A stretch of DNA of 61,372 nucleotides, taken from the NCBI GenBank assembly GCA_015069465.1, contig SVIO01000009.1, forward strand, positions 1 to 61,372, read 5' to 3'. A program made the translations under genes and the position numbers. Source of the stretch: Clostridiales bacterium. GTDB lineage: Bacteria; Bacillota; Clostridia; Christensenellales; Borkfalkiaceae. Shown here piece by piece: positions 50,672 to 58,571 of the stretch. A model generated the notes under the pieces. That model was not told the DNA's origin, made no database searches, and saw only the letters and a list, made by a program, of their open reading frames with translations. Every line of letters starts with the position of its first letter. Within the stretch, counting starts at the first letter, position 1.

Positions 50672-52129
50672 TTAAATTATAACCTTTCCGTCAAAAAAAC
50701 TTTGAAAGAACCCGTTAGTGCCTGCCCCTATTTTTTCAAACGCACCCACCATATCATCAGGCTTTGCATTTTTATATTTATAGTTATTATAATACCTTTT
50801 TAGCCCACTAAAAAATCTTCCATCACCTATAGTCGTTCTTAAATTATCGTACATTATGCAAGGCTTAATGTAGGCAATATTTACATATTCATATTCGCTT
50901 GAAAAATCCTTTAGTCCCCTAAGCATAACGGTGTTTACCTTGCCAAAAAGTTTATCGCTGACAGAACAAAACACCTTATAGGTTTGCTCGCTTGCCTTAA
51001 TTAAGTTTTTACGAGTATAGCCATACTCACTATAGTTTTCATAAAACAAAACAACCGAATATTCAGCAAGCCCTTCATCTAAAAATGCGTGCTCTATCTC
51101 GTTATTCCCCACTGCCGACTGCCAATATTGATGTGCCGTTTCGTGCACGATAACTTCGCCATAAGAAAGCCCAGAAAGTTCATCACTTATCATAGCCAGT
51201 GCAGGAAACTCCATGCCACCTTGCACAAACTTTGTTTGCACAACCGAATAGGTTTTATAAGGAAAAGCACCGAACATACTCTTAAATAGTTTTACGGCTT
51301 TTACAGCATAATCAAGTGACTGATTTGGATTTTCATCTTGATAATAGTAGTAATTTATTTGTGTGCCTGTCGTTTTATCGGTTAAAACAGAAAAGTTTTT
51401 GCTTAAAACAAAAGAAAAAGAGCGTGCGCTATCTACTTTATACGTTAAGGTTTGTGTATTTCCACTTTTAGTTTTATCAATTTGCGCCCCACTCGATGCA
51501 ACTAAATACTCGCTATCACAAGTTATTTTCACTTGATAGTTTGCGCACTCGCTATAAAAAGGGTCGCCCTTATCATAATAAACGCACTCGTAAAATTCGC
51601 CGTTTTCATACACGCATAAAATTGGATAAAAGTTTGCAAGATTTATCGTTTTTTCGTTATAGCCTGTTCTTGCAATAACATTTGCAAGACTAACGCTAAA
51701 CTTTATAGTAATATTCACCCTTTCATCAGGGTAAATGGTTTTTCCTAGTTTAACTGATAAAATGTTTTTATCCTGCCCACAAATATCAAACTCAGCATCT
51801 TTTCCATCAACATCTACCTTACTTATACTTATCTCCCCATAACTCATGCCATTAGGGTATGCCCTAGATAAATATTGCGCTGAAATAGGCGAAAACAAAG
51901 CATCTTTTCTAAATGCATTTGCAAAAAGATTGAACTTTAACTCAGTTAGCACGTTGTCGGTATTATTTATAAAGCCCACACTTTCAGTTGCACTTAAATT
52001 ATAGCCATCAAGCGTACACTCAATATTATACTCTGTTAAATTTGCCTTTTCTTTATCAATGCACCCACCCATATAGATAGAACATATTGATAAAATTAAA
52101 GTGCAAACAAAAAGTGCTGTTTTTCTCAT
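50672..52129 (-). CDS. Secreted M1-family (aminopeptidase N-like) metallopeptidase lipoprotein
   Basis: A 485-residue lipoprotein (lipobox YMGGC near residue 20) with the M1 gluzincin domain. VHETAHQYW (near residue 330) is the HExxH zinc site, LDEGLAEY 18 residues later gives the third zinc ligand, and GGMEFPALAMIS upstream replaces the usual GAMEN substrate-binding segment, so exopeptidase specificity may differ. The N-terminal beta domain of M1 enzymes is present; the C-terminal helical domain is short. ATG 52129 lies in the T-tail of the upstream gene's terminator. Confidence 0.85.
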   Translation of the reverse strand: MRKTALFVCTLILSICSIYMGGCIDKEKANLTEYNIECTLDGYNLSATESVGFINNTDNVLTELKFNLFANAFRKDALFSPISAQYLSRAYPNGMSYGEISISKVDVDGKDAEFDICGQDKNILSVKLGKTIYPDERVNITIKFSVSLANVIARTGYNEKTINLANFYPILCVYENGEFYECVYYDKGDPFYSECANYQVKITCDSEYLVASSGAQIDKTKSGNTQTLTYKVDSARSFSFVLSKNFSVLTDKTTGTQINYYYYQDENPNQSLDYAVKAVKLFKSMFGAFPYKTYSVVQTKFVQGGMEFPALAMISDELSGLSYGEVIVHETAHQYWQSAVGNNEIEHAFLDEGLAEYSVVLFYENYSEYGYTRKNLIKASEQTYKVFCSVSDKLFGKVNTVMLRGLKDFSSEYEYVNIAYIKPCIMYDNLRTTIGDGRFFSGLKRYYNNYKYKNAKPDDMVGAFEKIGAGTNGFFQSFFDGKVII

Positions 52130-52174
52130 AAAAAACCCCAAACAAGATACTTTAACATATCTTATTCGGGGTTT
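52130..52174 (-). terminator. Terminator of the M23 gene, directly before the M1 start codon
   Basis: Stem AAACCCC/GGGGTTT continued by ACAAGATA/TATCTTAT with two mismatches, followed by TTTTTT and then the ATG of the M1 gene. It ends the transcript of the SpoIIQ-like gene and could act as an attenuator for the peptidase. Confidence 0.7.
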
Positions 52175-52204
52175 AATTAAAATATACCTAAACTTATTAT
52201 ATGC

Positions 52205-52837
52205 TTATTTTTCTTGTGTTTCTAAATACTTTGCAGGGTCGATAAACTGACCATTTTCTTTAACCTCAAAATGAAGATGTGCACCAGCCTTATATTCTTG
52301 TCTATTAGTTACAGAAACTTGACCTATTTCATCGCCTTGCTTAACCGTTTGACCAACGCTTACGCTTTCGCCGTCAGCAAGTGAATTATATATTGAAAAC
52401 AAGCCGTTACCATGGTCAATGGTTATAGTTGTGCCTTGTAAAAATGTGTTTTCAATGCTCACAACCGTTCCATCATAAACAGCATATACACTGCTTCCTT
52501 CTGGTGCATAAAAGTCCATTGCAAGATGCGCCGTATATCTATTTAGCGTGCTATTAAACACCATAGTTTCTTCATATTCGCCTATTGCTGTTGGGCTTAT
52601 AACAGGCATAATAAATTCTATAGGCTTAATAACAGGCACGTTTTCATCATCTGGCGAAGTTACCGGCGTGTCGCTTGGCAAGTTAATTGATGGATTGTTA
52701 TTTAATTCTAACTCGCTTTTTTGATTTGCAACCATAAATGCAATTGAAAAACTAACTGCTAAAATACATAGCACAAGCACGATATAAACTGCGTTCCTTT
52801 TTAAGAAAAATAACACGTTTCTTCTTTTCTCTTTCAT
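52205..52837 (-). CDS. M23 (LytM) peptidase, SpoIIQ-like
   Basis: A 210-residue protein with a basic N terminus, one membrane helix (about residues 15-35), a Pro/Asp-rich linker and an M23 domain. AHLAMDFYAPEGSSVYAV (near residue 105) has the H-x3-D zinc ligands and HLHFEV the third; the residues needed for peptidase activity look intact. Size, topology and the preceding YwmB-like gene fit SpoIIQ, which in sporulating Firmicutes joins with SpoIIIAH across the forespore membranes. Other M23 lytic proteins cannot be excluded. Confidence 0.8.
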   Translation of the reverse strand: MKEKRRNVLFFLKRNAVYIVLVLCILAVSFSIAFMVANQKSELELNNNPSINLPSDTPVTSPDDENVPVIKPIEFIMPVISPTAIGEYEETMVFNSTLNRYTAHLAMDFYAPEGSSVYAVYDGTVVSIENTFLQGTTITIDHGNGLFSIYNSLADGESVSVGQTVKQGDEIGQVSVTNRQEYKAGAHLHFEVKENGQFIDPAKYLETQEK

Positions 52838-52904
52838 TATTTTTTTCTCCTTTTACTATTGTCACATCGATTATTGACCGATTAAAATTTTTTATACCTA
52901 AAAA

Positions 52905-53318
52905 TTAAAAACTTCCATAAATTATTGGAAAACCTATTTTAACACACTCATTTCTTACAGCAATATGAACATTTATCAAATTGCCATCTATCGATTCTAA
53001 ATACTTTACCTTTTTGGAGTATCCATAATAACAAACTACTTCGCCAAGATTTTCTTCATAAACTATATGTAAATCTAACTCTTTAACAAACTCATCTAAA
53101 CAAAAGTTTTCATTTTTAAGGCTAAAACTTTCTCCCTTTACGCCAAGAATAAACTTATAATCTTCTTTTTTCACCTTTTTTATTTGCTCGGTCGTTGAAT
53201 AATTTTCAAGGTAAATTTCATACTCGTTTGCCCTGTCTAATACAGGCATTCTATTGGCAATAAATAGGCACATAACCACAATCAGTGATGCAATAATCAC
53301 GCTGACCTTTTTAAGCAC
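52905..53318 (-). CDS. Small membrane-anchored protein, possibly YwmB-like
   Basis: A 137-residue protein with an N-terminal membrane helix (VIIASLIVVMCLFIANRM). The C-terminal NVHIAVRNECVKIGFPIIYG resembles the end of YwmB proteins, and YwmB commonly precedes spoIID/spoIIQ in Firmicutes, matching the next gene here. It is shorter than YwmB (about 240 residues), so this is tentative. The start is GTG at 53318, eight bases after AAGGGGG; the longer TTG frame would bury the ribosome binding site. Confidence 0.5.
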   Translation of the reverse strand: MLKKVSVIIASLIVVMCLFIANRMPVLDRANEYEIYLENYSTTEQIKKVKKEDYKFILGVKGESFSLKNENFCLDEFVKELDLHIVYEENLGEVVCYYGYSKKVKYLESIDGNLINVHIAVRNECVKIGFPIIYGSF

Positions 53319-53378
53319 AAAAAATACCCCCTTATGATTTCGCAAGGGAGTATTGCCACTTTTATTTTCTTTTATACA

Positions 53379-54455
53379 TTAAAATGTCAAACTATTTTGC
53401 CTAGCAAGAGTCATGCCGTTTACGCTTAGCATAGTGTCTCCACAAACACTAATGCACATATTGAGTTTATGGCTAAACAATTTGCTTTTAATATCCTTTC
53501 TATTAGGCTTTATAGGAAAGCCTTTTTCTATCTTGTAAACAAACTTATTGTAAATTTTTAAAAGAGTTATAATTTCTTGTTTATCTATTAAACTTATGTC
53601 GCAATCTATTTTTTCCATTTGATTACATAGCGACATTAAGCAACTATTTATTTGTTGCCTACTAAAATAACTAACTAACCTTGCCCTTTGGGCTAAATCA
53701 ATTTTTTCTTGCTTTTTATTTAGTAGTAAATTTTTATACTCTTTAATTATTTTCTTTGATGCTAAATAATTAGTTTGCAAATGATAAAAATTGTTTTTCA
53801 TTAAATAACAAGTTACATTAGCCGAAAAATACTTGCTTTCTTCTTTTTGAGTGGACACATTTTCTAGTTTAATCAAAATATCAAAAATCTCATCTAATTT
53901 TTTTTCACAATCATTTATATTTGTAACACCGCTAACTATTAACCTTTTTGCCTTGCTAAAAAATTGGCTATCTAACGGGTTTTTATTTAAGGCTTGACAA
54001 AATATATAGTCAATTAAATAAAGCGTTCTAACAGCAAAGATTTTAAGTATTTCGCAAGCATTTTTATTTGGCAGATAAAAATATCTTTCCACTTCTACTT
54101 GGTTTTTTCCATTATCGAATATTCCATAAATATCACTTGAAAGTTGAAGGTAAAAAACTTTAGGAATTTTTGTTAAACCACCTAATATATGGCACAATAT
54201 TTGTTTGTTAAAAATAACGACCCCACGAAAGTCTAAAAGAAGGTTTTTTTGGCTTAAAAGGTCATCTAATTGATTAAAATTATCTTCTTTTATTAAAGCG
54301 ACATGTGCTTTTGCACCTTTACTTAAAAATTGATTAAAAATACTATTGCCAAACTCAAAATATTCAATATCAGTCATCAAAAGCAAAATGTTAGAAAATG
54401 GTAATTTTTGGCATATTTTATGCGTGAAATTATTAAAATCAAACACAATTTCCAT
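53379..54455 (-). CDS. Uncharacterised protein, degenerate dehydrogenase-like
   Basis: A 358-residue soluble protein. The N-terminal 100 residues have the strand-helix rhythm of the glycerol dehydrogenase / dehydroquinate synthase fold (ILLLMTDIEYFEFGNSIFNQ, then PKVFYLQLSSDIYGIFDN near 110), but the glycine-rich nucleotide motif between them reads GVVIFNKQIL and the metal-binding histidines are not evident. If related, it has lost the active site. The C-terminal two-thirds is helical and unknown. GTAGG precedes the ATG. It is divergent from the HU gene. Confidence 0.5.
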   Translation of the reverse strand: MEIVFDFNNFTHKICQKLPFSNILLLMTDIEYFEFGNSIFNQFLSKGAKAHVALIKEDNFNQLDDLLSQKNLLLDFRGVVIFNKQILCHILGGLTKIPKVFYLQLSSDIYGIFDNGKNQVEVERYFYLPNKNACEILKIFAVRTLYLIDYIFCQALNKNPLDSQFFSKAKRLIVSGVTNINDCEKKLDEIFDILIKLENVSTQKEESKYFSANVTCYLMKNNFYHLQTNYLASKKIIKEYKNLLLNKKQEKIDLAQRARLVSYFSRQQINSCLMSLCNQMEKIDCDISLIDKQEIITLLKIYNKFVYKIEKGFPIKPNRKDIKSKLFSHKLNMCISVCGDTMLSVNGMTLARQNSLTF

Positions 54456-54632
54456 ATTTTAACCTACTTCGTTTAATAAATTTTTAAGCCCTTCAAGAGC
54501 CAAAAATCTATATTTAATAGTCTATATTTTAAAAAATGCTTTATTTCATGTCAACAAAATGCTTAAATTTTCAAAAAAGTGGCAAAAATGGGCATTTTTT
54601 TATTAAAAATGATAATTTTTTTAAAAAAACTA

Positions 54633-54660
54633 TTGAAAAAATTTTTATTTGTGGTATAAT
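54633..54660 (+). promoter_or_regulatory. Promoter of the HU gene
   Basis: TTGAAA (54633-54638), 16 bases, TATAAT (54655-54660), then a short leader with GGAGGA. Confidence 0.7.
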
Positions 54661-54690
54661 ACTTATAATAATATATGGAGGACTTATTTT

Positions 54691-54963
54691 ATGAATAAGA
54701 ACGAATTAGTAAGGGCAATCGCAAACAAAGTAGGCATCACACTTAAAGATGCAAATTTAGCACTTGATGGCGTTATCGGCGCTATCACAGATAGTCTTAA
54801 TGCTGGAGAAAAAGTTCAAGTTTCTGGCTTTGGTACATTTGAATTAAAGGTTAAACCAGCAAGACAAGGAATTAATCCAAAAACACAAGAAAAAATTAGC
54901 ATCTCAGAAACAAAGATTCCTACATTTAAATTCGGTAAAGCTTACAAAGATTCTTTCAACTAA
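54691..54963 (+). CDS. hup: DNA-binding protein HU
   Basis: A 90-residue histone-like dimer that bends and compacts DNA. MNKNELVRAIANKVGIT starts the helical body; VQVSGFGTFELK and the arm PARQGINPKTQEKI with its conserved proline are present. It ends FGKAYKDS. The ATG at 54691 with GGAGGA is preferred over an upstream in-frame start at 54649, which lies in the promoter. Single gene with a strong terminator. Confidence 0.96.
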   Translation: MNKNELVRAIANKVGITLKDANLALDGVIGAITDSLNAGEKVQVSGFGTFELKVKPARQGINPKTQEKISISETKIPTFKFGKAYKDSFN

Positions 54964-54980
54964 AATTAAGATATATAATA

Positions 54981-55015
54981 AATCACACTGCTTTTTAAGC
55001 AGTGTGATTTTTATT
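54981..55015 (+). terminator. Terminator of the HU gene
   Basis: Perfect 13-bp stem AATCACACTGCTT / AAGCAGTGTGATT with a TTT loop and T-rich tail. Confidence 0.88.
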
Positions 55016-55038
55016 TTGTTGATATTTTTTATTTCTTT

Positions 55039-55302
55039 TTAGCCTTGCTTTTTCAAAAATCCAAATATGCCTTTTTTCTTTTGCTCTTCTACTTTTATAT
55101 CTAACACCTTAAAACCTTCTTTTTCAACGACTTTTATAAGTTCATCTTTATCTATTTCGGTTTTTGTTTGTATAATCGTTTGCTTATCTTGGTGCGATGA
55201 ACTTACCTTTACATTTAAAAATTCTCTTTTTATTGCATCGTTAACGTGCGCTTCGCACATCTTGCACATCATACCATCAACTGATAAAACAATTTTAATC
55301 AT
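55039..55302 (-). CDS. HMA-domain copper chaperone (CopZ-like)
   Basis: An 87-residue protein with one heavy-metal-associated domain. The GMMCKMCEAHV loop at residues 10-20 holds the C-x2-C copper(I) site. It ends in a basic tail (KKKGIFGFLKKQG) longer than in CopZ. Its ATG lies inside the end of the copper ATPase gene (8-base overlap), so they are co-translated; it presumably delivers copper to that pump. Confidence 0.88.
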   Translation of the reverse strand: MIKIVLSVDGMMCKMCEAHVNDAIKREFLNVKVSSSHQDKQTIIQTKTEIDKDELIKVVEKEGFKVLDIKVEEQKKKGIFGFLKKQG

Positions 55303-57760
55303 TATCCTTCTCCTTAATTTTTATAAATTTATAATGCTCGCCACTTATTGTTTGTTTTATTTTGTTTTCATCAAACTCGCCATCAAAAGCAATATTCACA
55401 ATGCCTTTTTTATAATCGGCAGTGGCAGTTAAAACAAATGGCAGTTTCTTTAAGGCAGTTTCCACCCTTTTTTCGCAGTGATTACACATCATGCCCTTTA
55501 ACTTAACCGTTATTTCGTTTGAACTTAATCTTTTTGGCTTAAACAGGTTAAGCCTTAATGAATTACCCACCACAAACAAACTTGATATGCTCATAGCCCC
55601 AGCGCCAATCATAGGATTTAGCGTCCAATTAAATATTGGAATAAACACCCCTGCAGCGAGTGGTATACATATCATATTATAAAAGAATGCCCAGAATAAA
55701 TTTTGCTTTATGTTTTTTATAACATTTTTACTTAAACTTATTGCATTTGCTGTGGAAACAAGGTCATTTTTCATTAAAACCACATCAGCAGCATCTATTG
55801 CAACATCTGTACCTTGACCGATTGCCATGCCAATATCAGCAGTGGTTAATGAAATAGCGTCGTTTATGCCATCGCCAACCATTACAACCTTTCCTTGCTT
55901 TTTAAGTTGGTTTATAATCTCTGCCTTGTTTTCAGGCAATAAACTATGATAAATTTCATCGATGCCAATTTTTTTACCGATAGCGTTTGCCGTTTGCTCG
56001 TTATCGCCCGTTAACATCACAACTTTAAGCCCAAGTTTTTTTAGTTCTTTTATAGCAAAAATGCTATCTTTTTTAATTTCATCTGCAACGGCAATAATAC
56101 CAATTAACTCCCCATCAAAAGCAAAGTAAATAGGGGTTTTCCCTTGCATAGCAAGATTATTAGAAATGCTTTTGGCATCTTGACCTAATAGAGCATACTC
56201 GCTTATAAACTTATTATTGCCACCACAAAGGTTTTTTCTATTAAGTTTTCCAAAAACTCCACCACCTGCATAAATTCTAAAATCTTGTATTTCATTAGCA
56301 GTTAGGCTTAGTTCATTTGCTTTTTCAACAATTGCTTTTGCTAGTGGATGCTCGCTTTTAACTTCTAAACTATATGCAAGACTTAAAAGTTTGTTTTCAT
56401 CAAACTCACCAAATGCAATTACGTCGGTTACTATAGGCTTTCCTAAAGTAATAGTGCCTGTTTTATCAAGCGCAATTATGGTTGCCTTGCCCGTTTGCTC
56501 TAAAGCCTCAGCATTTTTAAATAGTACGCCAGCCTTAGCGCCTAAACCACTGCCCACCATTATTGCGATAGGTGTTGCAAGCCCCAAAGCACAAGGGCAA
56601 CTTATAACTAAAACAGAAATTCCCCTTGCAAGCGAATACCCCACTTGGTTTGAGATAATAAGCCAAACAATAAACGTTACAAGCGCAATACCCATAACGA
56701 TTGGCACAAATATCCCAGAAACCTTATCTGCTATTTTAGAAATAGGCGCTTTTGTGAGCGACACATCGCTAACCATTTTTATAATTTTGCTTAAAGAAGT
56801 ATCTTCTCCAACAAAGGTGGCAATGCACTTAATAAACCCAAACTCGTTTATTGTGCCTGCTTTTACATTGTCGCCAACCGTTTTATCAACAGGGATAGAT
56901 TCGCCCGTTATAGAAGACTCATCGATTGCGCTATGCCCTTCTAATATAGTTCCATCAACGGGAATAGACTCCCCCGGTCTAACAACAAAAACATCCCCAA
57001 CTTTTACTTGGTCGATTAAAACCACACTTTCTTTGCCATCGACAATTATTGTTGCAGACTTAGGCGAAAGTGCCATTAAACTCTTTAGGGCATTTGTGGT
57101 TTTGCCTTTAGAATAAGACTCAAGCATCTTTCCCAAAGTTATAAGCACTAAAATCATTGCAGAAGATTCAAAATATAAATCGTGAAGATAACTTTTCGCT
57201 AAAACTATATTATTAGAACTCAATGCTATGCCTATTAAAACAAGGTTAACAAAACTATAAACAAACCCTGCAAAAGAGCCCATTGAAACAAGGGTATCCA
57301 TATTAGGTGCGCCCTTAAACAAACCTTTTGCGCCGTTTATATAGAACTTTTTATTTATTATAATAATAGTTAAGGCAAGCACCATTTGGGCGCAAGCAAT
57401 TAAAAACGGATTTTTATATAAAAACAAGGGCAAGGGCAAAGAAAACATATTGTGCCCCATAGAAATATACATCAAAACAACAAGAAAGCCAAGCGAAAGT
57501 AAAAGCCTGTTTCTTAAAGTAATGGTTTCGCTATTCTGTTTTTTATCGGCACATATTGTATCTTTAGTGGCGATTGCGTTATACCCTGCGTTTTGAACGG
57601 CTTTAATTATTATCTCGTCACTTGCAGTTCCTTCAACGGACATACTGCCAAGAAGAAGGTTCACGGCAACTTTATCAACGCCATCAACCTTTTTAACTGC
57701 ACTTTCCACCCTTGCAGAGCAAGCAGCACAACTCATACCGATAATAGTAAACTTTTTCAT
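55295..57760 (-). CDS. copA: Copper-exporting P1B-type ATPase CopA with HMA domains at both ends
   Basis: An 821-residue P-type ATPase that pumps Cu(I) out of the cell. N-terminal HMA domain GMSCAACSARV (about residue 7); eight membrane helices; TGES actuator loop; SCPCALGLATP transmembrane copper site; DKTGT phosphorylation site; SEHPLAK; GDGINDA. Unusually, a second HMA domain lies at the C terminus (KGMMCNHCEKRVETAL, about residue 755 on). ATG 57760 is chosen, with AAGGAAA upstream, over a TTG at 57778. Promoter at 57792-57820. Confidence 0.95.
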   Translation of the reverse strand: MKKFTIIGMSCAACSARVESAVKKVDGVDKVAVNLLLGSMSVEGTASDEIIIKAVQNAGYNAIATKDTICADKKQNSETITLRNRLLLSLGFLVVLMYISMGHNMFSLPLPLFLYKNPFLIACAQMVLALTIIIINKKFYINGAKGLFKGAPNMDTLVSMGSFAGFVYSFVNLVLIGIALSSNNIVLAKSYLHDLYFESSAMILVLITLGKMLESYSKGKTTNALKSLMALSPKSATIIVDGKESVVLIDQVKVGDVFVVRPGESIPVDGTILEGHSAIDESSITGESIPVDKTVGDNVKAGTINEFGFIKCIATFVGEDTSLSKIIKMVSDVSLTKAPISKIADKVSGIFVPIVMGIALVTFIVWLIISNQVGYSLARGISVLVISCPCALGLATPIAIMVGSGLGAKAGVLFKNAEALEQTGKATIIALDKTGTITLGKPIVTDVIAFGEFDENKLLSLAYSLEVKSEHPLAKAIVEKANELSLTANEIQDFRIYAGGGVFGKLNRKNLCGGNNKFISEYALLGQDAKSISNNLAMQGKTPIYFAFDGELIGIIAVADEIKKDSIFAIKELKKLGLKVVMLTGDNEQTANAIGKKIGIDEIYHSLLPENKAEIINQLKKQGKVVMVGDGINDAISLTTADIGMAIGQGTDVAIDAADVVLMKNDLVSTANAISLSKNVIKNIKQNLFWAFFYNMICIPLAAGVFIPIFNWTLNPMIGAGAMSISSLFVVGNSLRLNLFKPKRLSSNEITVKLKGMMCNHCEKRVETALKKLPFVLTATADYKKGIVNIAFDGEFDENKIKQTISGEHYKFIKIKEKDND

Positions 57761-57791
57761 GATTTGTTTCCTTAACAATGTTTCTTTTAAA

Positions 57792-57820
57792 ATTATATAT
57801 CATTTTTCAAGTTCGGTCAA
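57792..57820 (-). promoter_or_regulatory. Promoter of the copA-copZ operon
   Basis: TTGACC (57815-57820), 17 bases, TATAAT (57792-57797). No obvious CsoR or CopY operator palindrome is visible nearby. Confidence 0.75.
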
Positions 57821-57837
57821 ACATTTTTAGAAAAATA

Positions 57838-57871
57838 AAAAAGGTGCAGTTAAAAGTTTTCTGCACCTTTT
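57838..57871 (-). terminator. Terminator of the lemA operon
   Basis: Stem AAAGGTGCAG / CTGCACCTTT with an 11-base loop and T-rich end. The same stem sequence recurs in the tuf terminator at 60498-60523. Confidence 0.8.
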
Positions 57872-57881
57872 ATTTTAGTTT

Positions 57882-58544
57882 TTAGAAAAATGTTCCCCTT
57901 GCTTCTTCTTTAACTGATGAAGAAATAGAGAAAGGTATTCTTGTTTTATAGCCGTGTTTTGCTGCTACTATCATTTTTGTTGGCCATGCAAAGATGTCTC
58001 TGTTCCAAGTGTTAATCGTGTCGTTATAAAGTTCACGAGCAGCAGTGATTTCAAGTTGAAGTTGATAGTTTTGCCTCATTGCATTTTCAAATGCTTCGTG
58101 TGACTTTAGGTCTGGGTAATTTTCAAAAGCGATATTGATACTCTTTGATAAATCTTCAATTTGGCTTGCCACTTCGTTTCTCTTTTGGTCATCATTATCG
58201 CCATTACCTGAACGATATTTAGCAATATTTTCAAAAACGCCCTTTTCAAACTCTGCTTGCTTATCCAAAATTTTTGCGCAGTTTTTAAGAACTACTACAC
58301 GTTGTTCCATATAGTTATCGATTTGAGATGCGTTCTTTTGGATTTTTTGTTGAAGTTGTTGGAAATAATTGTCGGCTTTAATCTTCTTAAACAAGAATAT
58401 TACGCCTGGGATTATAAATAGCACCCACAAAAGAACTTCAAATAGTTTAGAACCAAAGCCAACTTTTGCCGTGATGGTTTGGTTAATGACGTTTACGTCT
58501 TTGCCTTCTAAGTTTACGTTGTTTTCATCTAATTGAATTGACAT
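57882..58544 (-). CDS. LemA family protein
   Basis: A 220-residue protein with one membrane helix near residues 33-55 (VLLWVLFIIPGVIFLF) followed by a long helical bundle typical of LemA (KNASQIDNYMEQRVVVLKN and YQLQLEITAARELYNDTI). LemA proteins are widespread envelope proteins of unknown function. Unlike many, it begins with about 30 hydrophilic residues. Second gene of an operon with a 600-residue membrane protein, 27 bases upstream. Confidence 0.88.
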   Translation of the reverse strand: MSIQLDENNVNLEGKDVNVINQTITAKVGFGSKLFEVLLWVLFIIPGVIFLFKKIKADNYFQQLQQKIQKNASQIDNYMEQRVVVLKNCAKILDKQAEFEKGVFENIAKYRSGNGDNDDQKRNEVASQIEDLSKSINIAFENYPDLKSHEAFENAMRQNYQLQLEITAARELYNDTINTWNRDIFAWPTKMIVAAKHGYKTRIPFSISSSVKEEARGTFF

Positions 58545-58571
58545 ATTAGTTTTCTCCTTTGTCTTATTTTA

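Noticed and set aside
56391..57116. 241-codon plus-strand ORF opposite copA
   Set aside because: It mirrors conserved P-type ATPase motifs; its composition is that of an antisense frame and there is no ribosome binding site.
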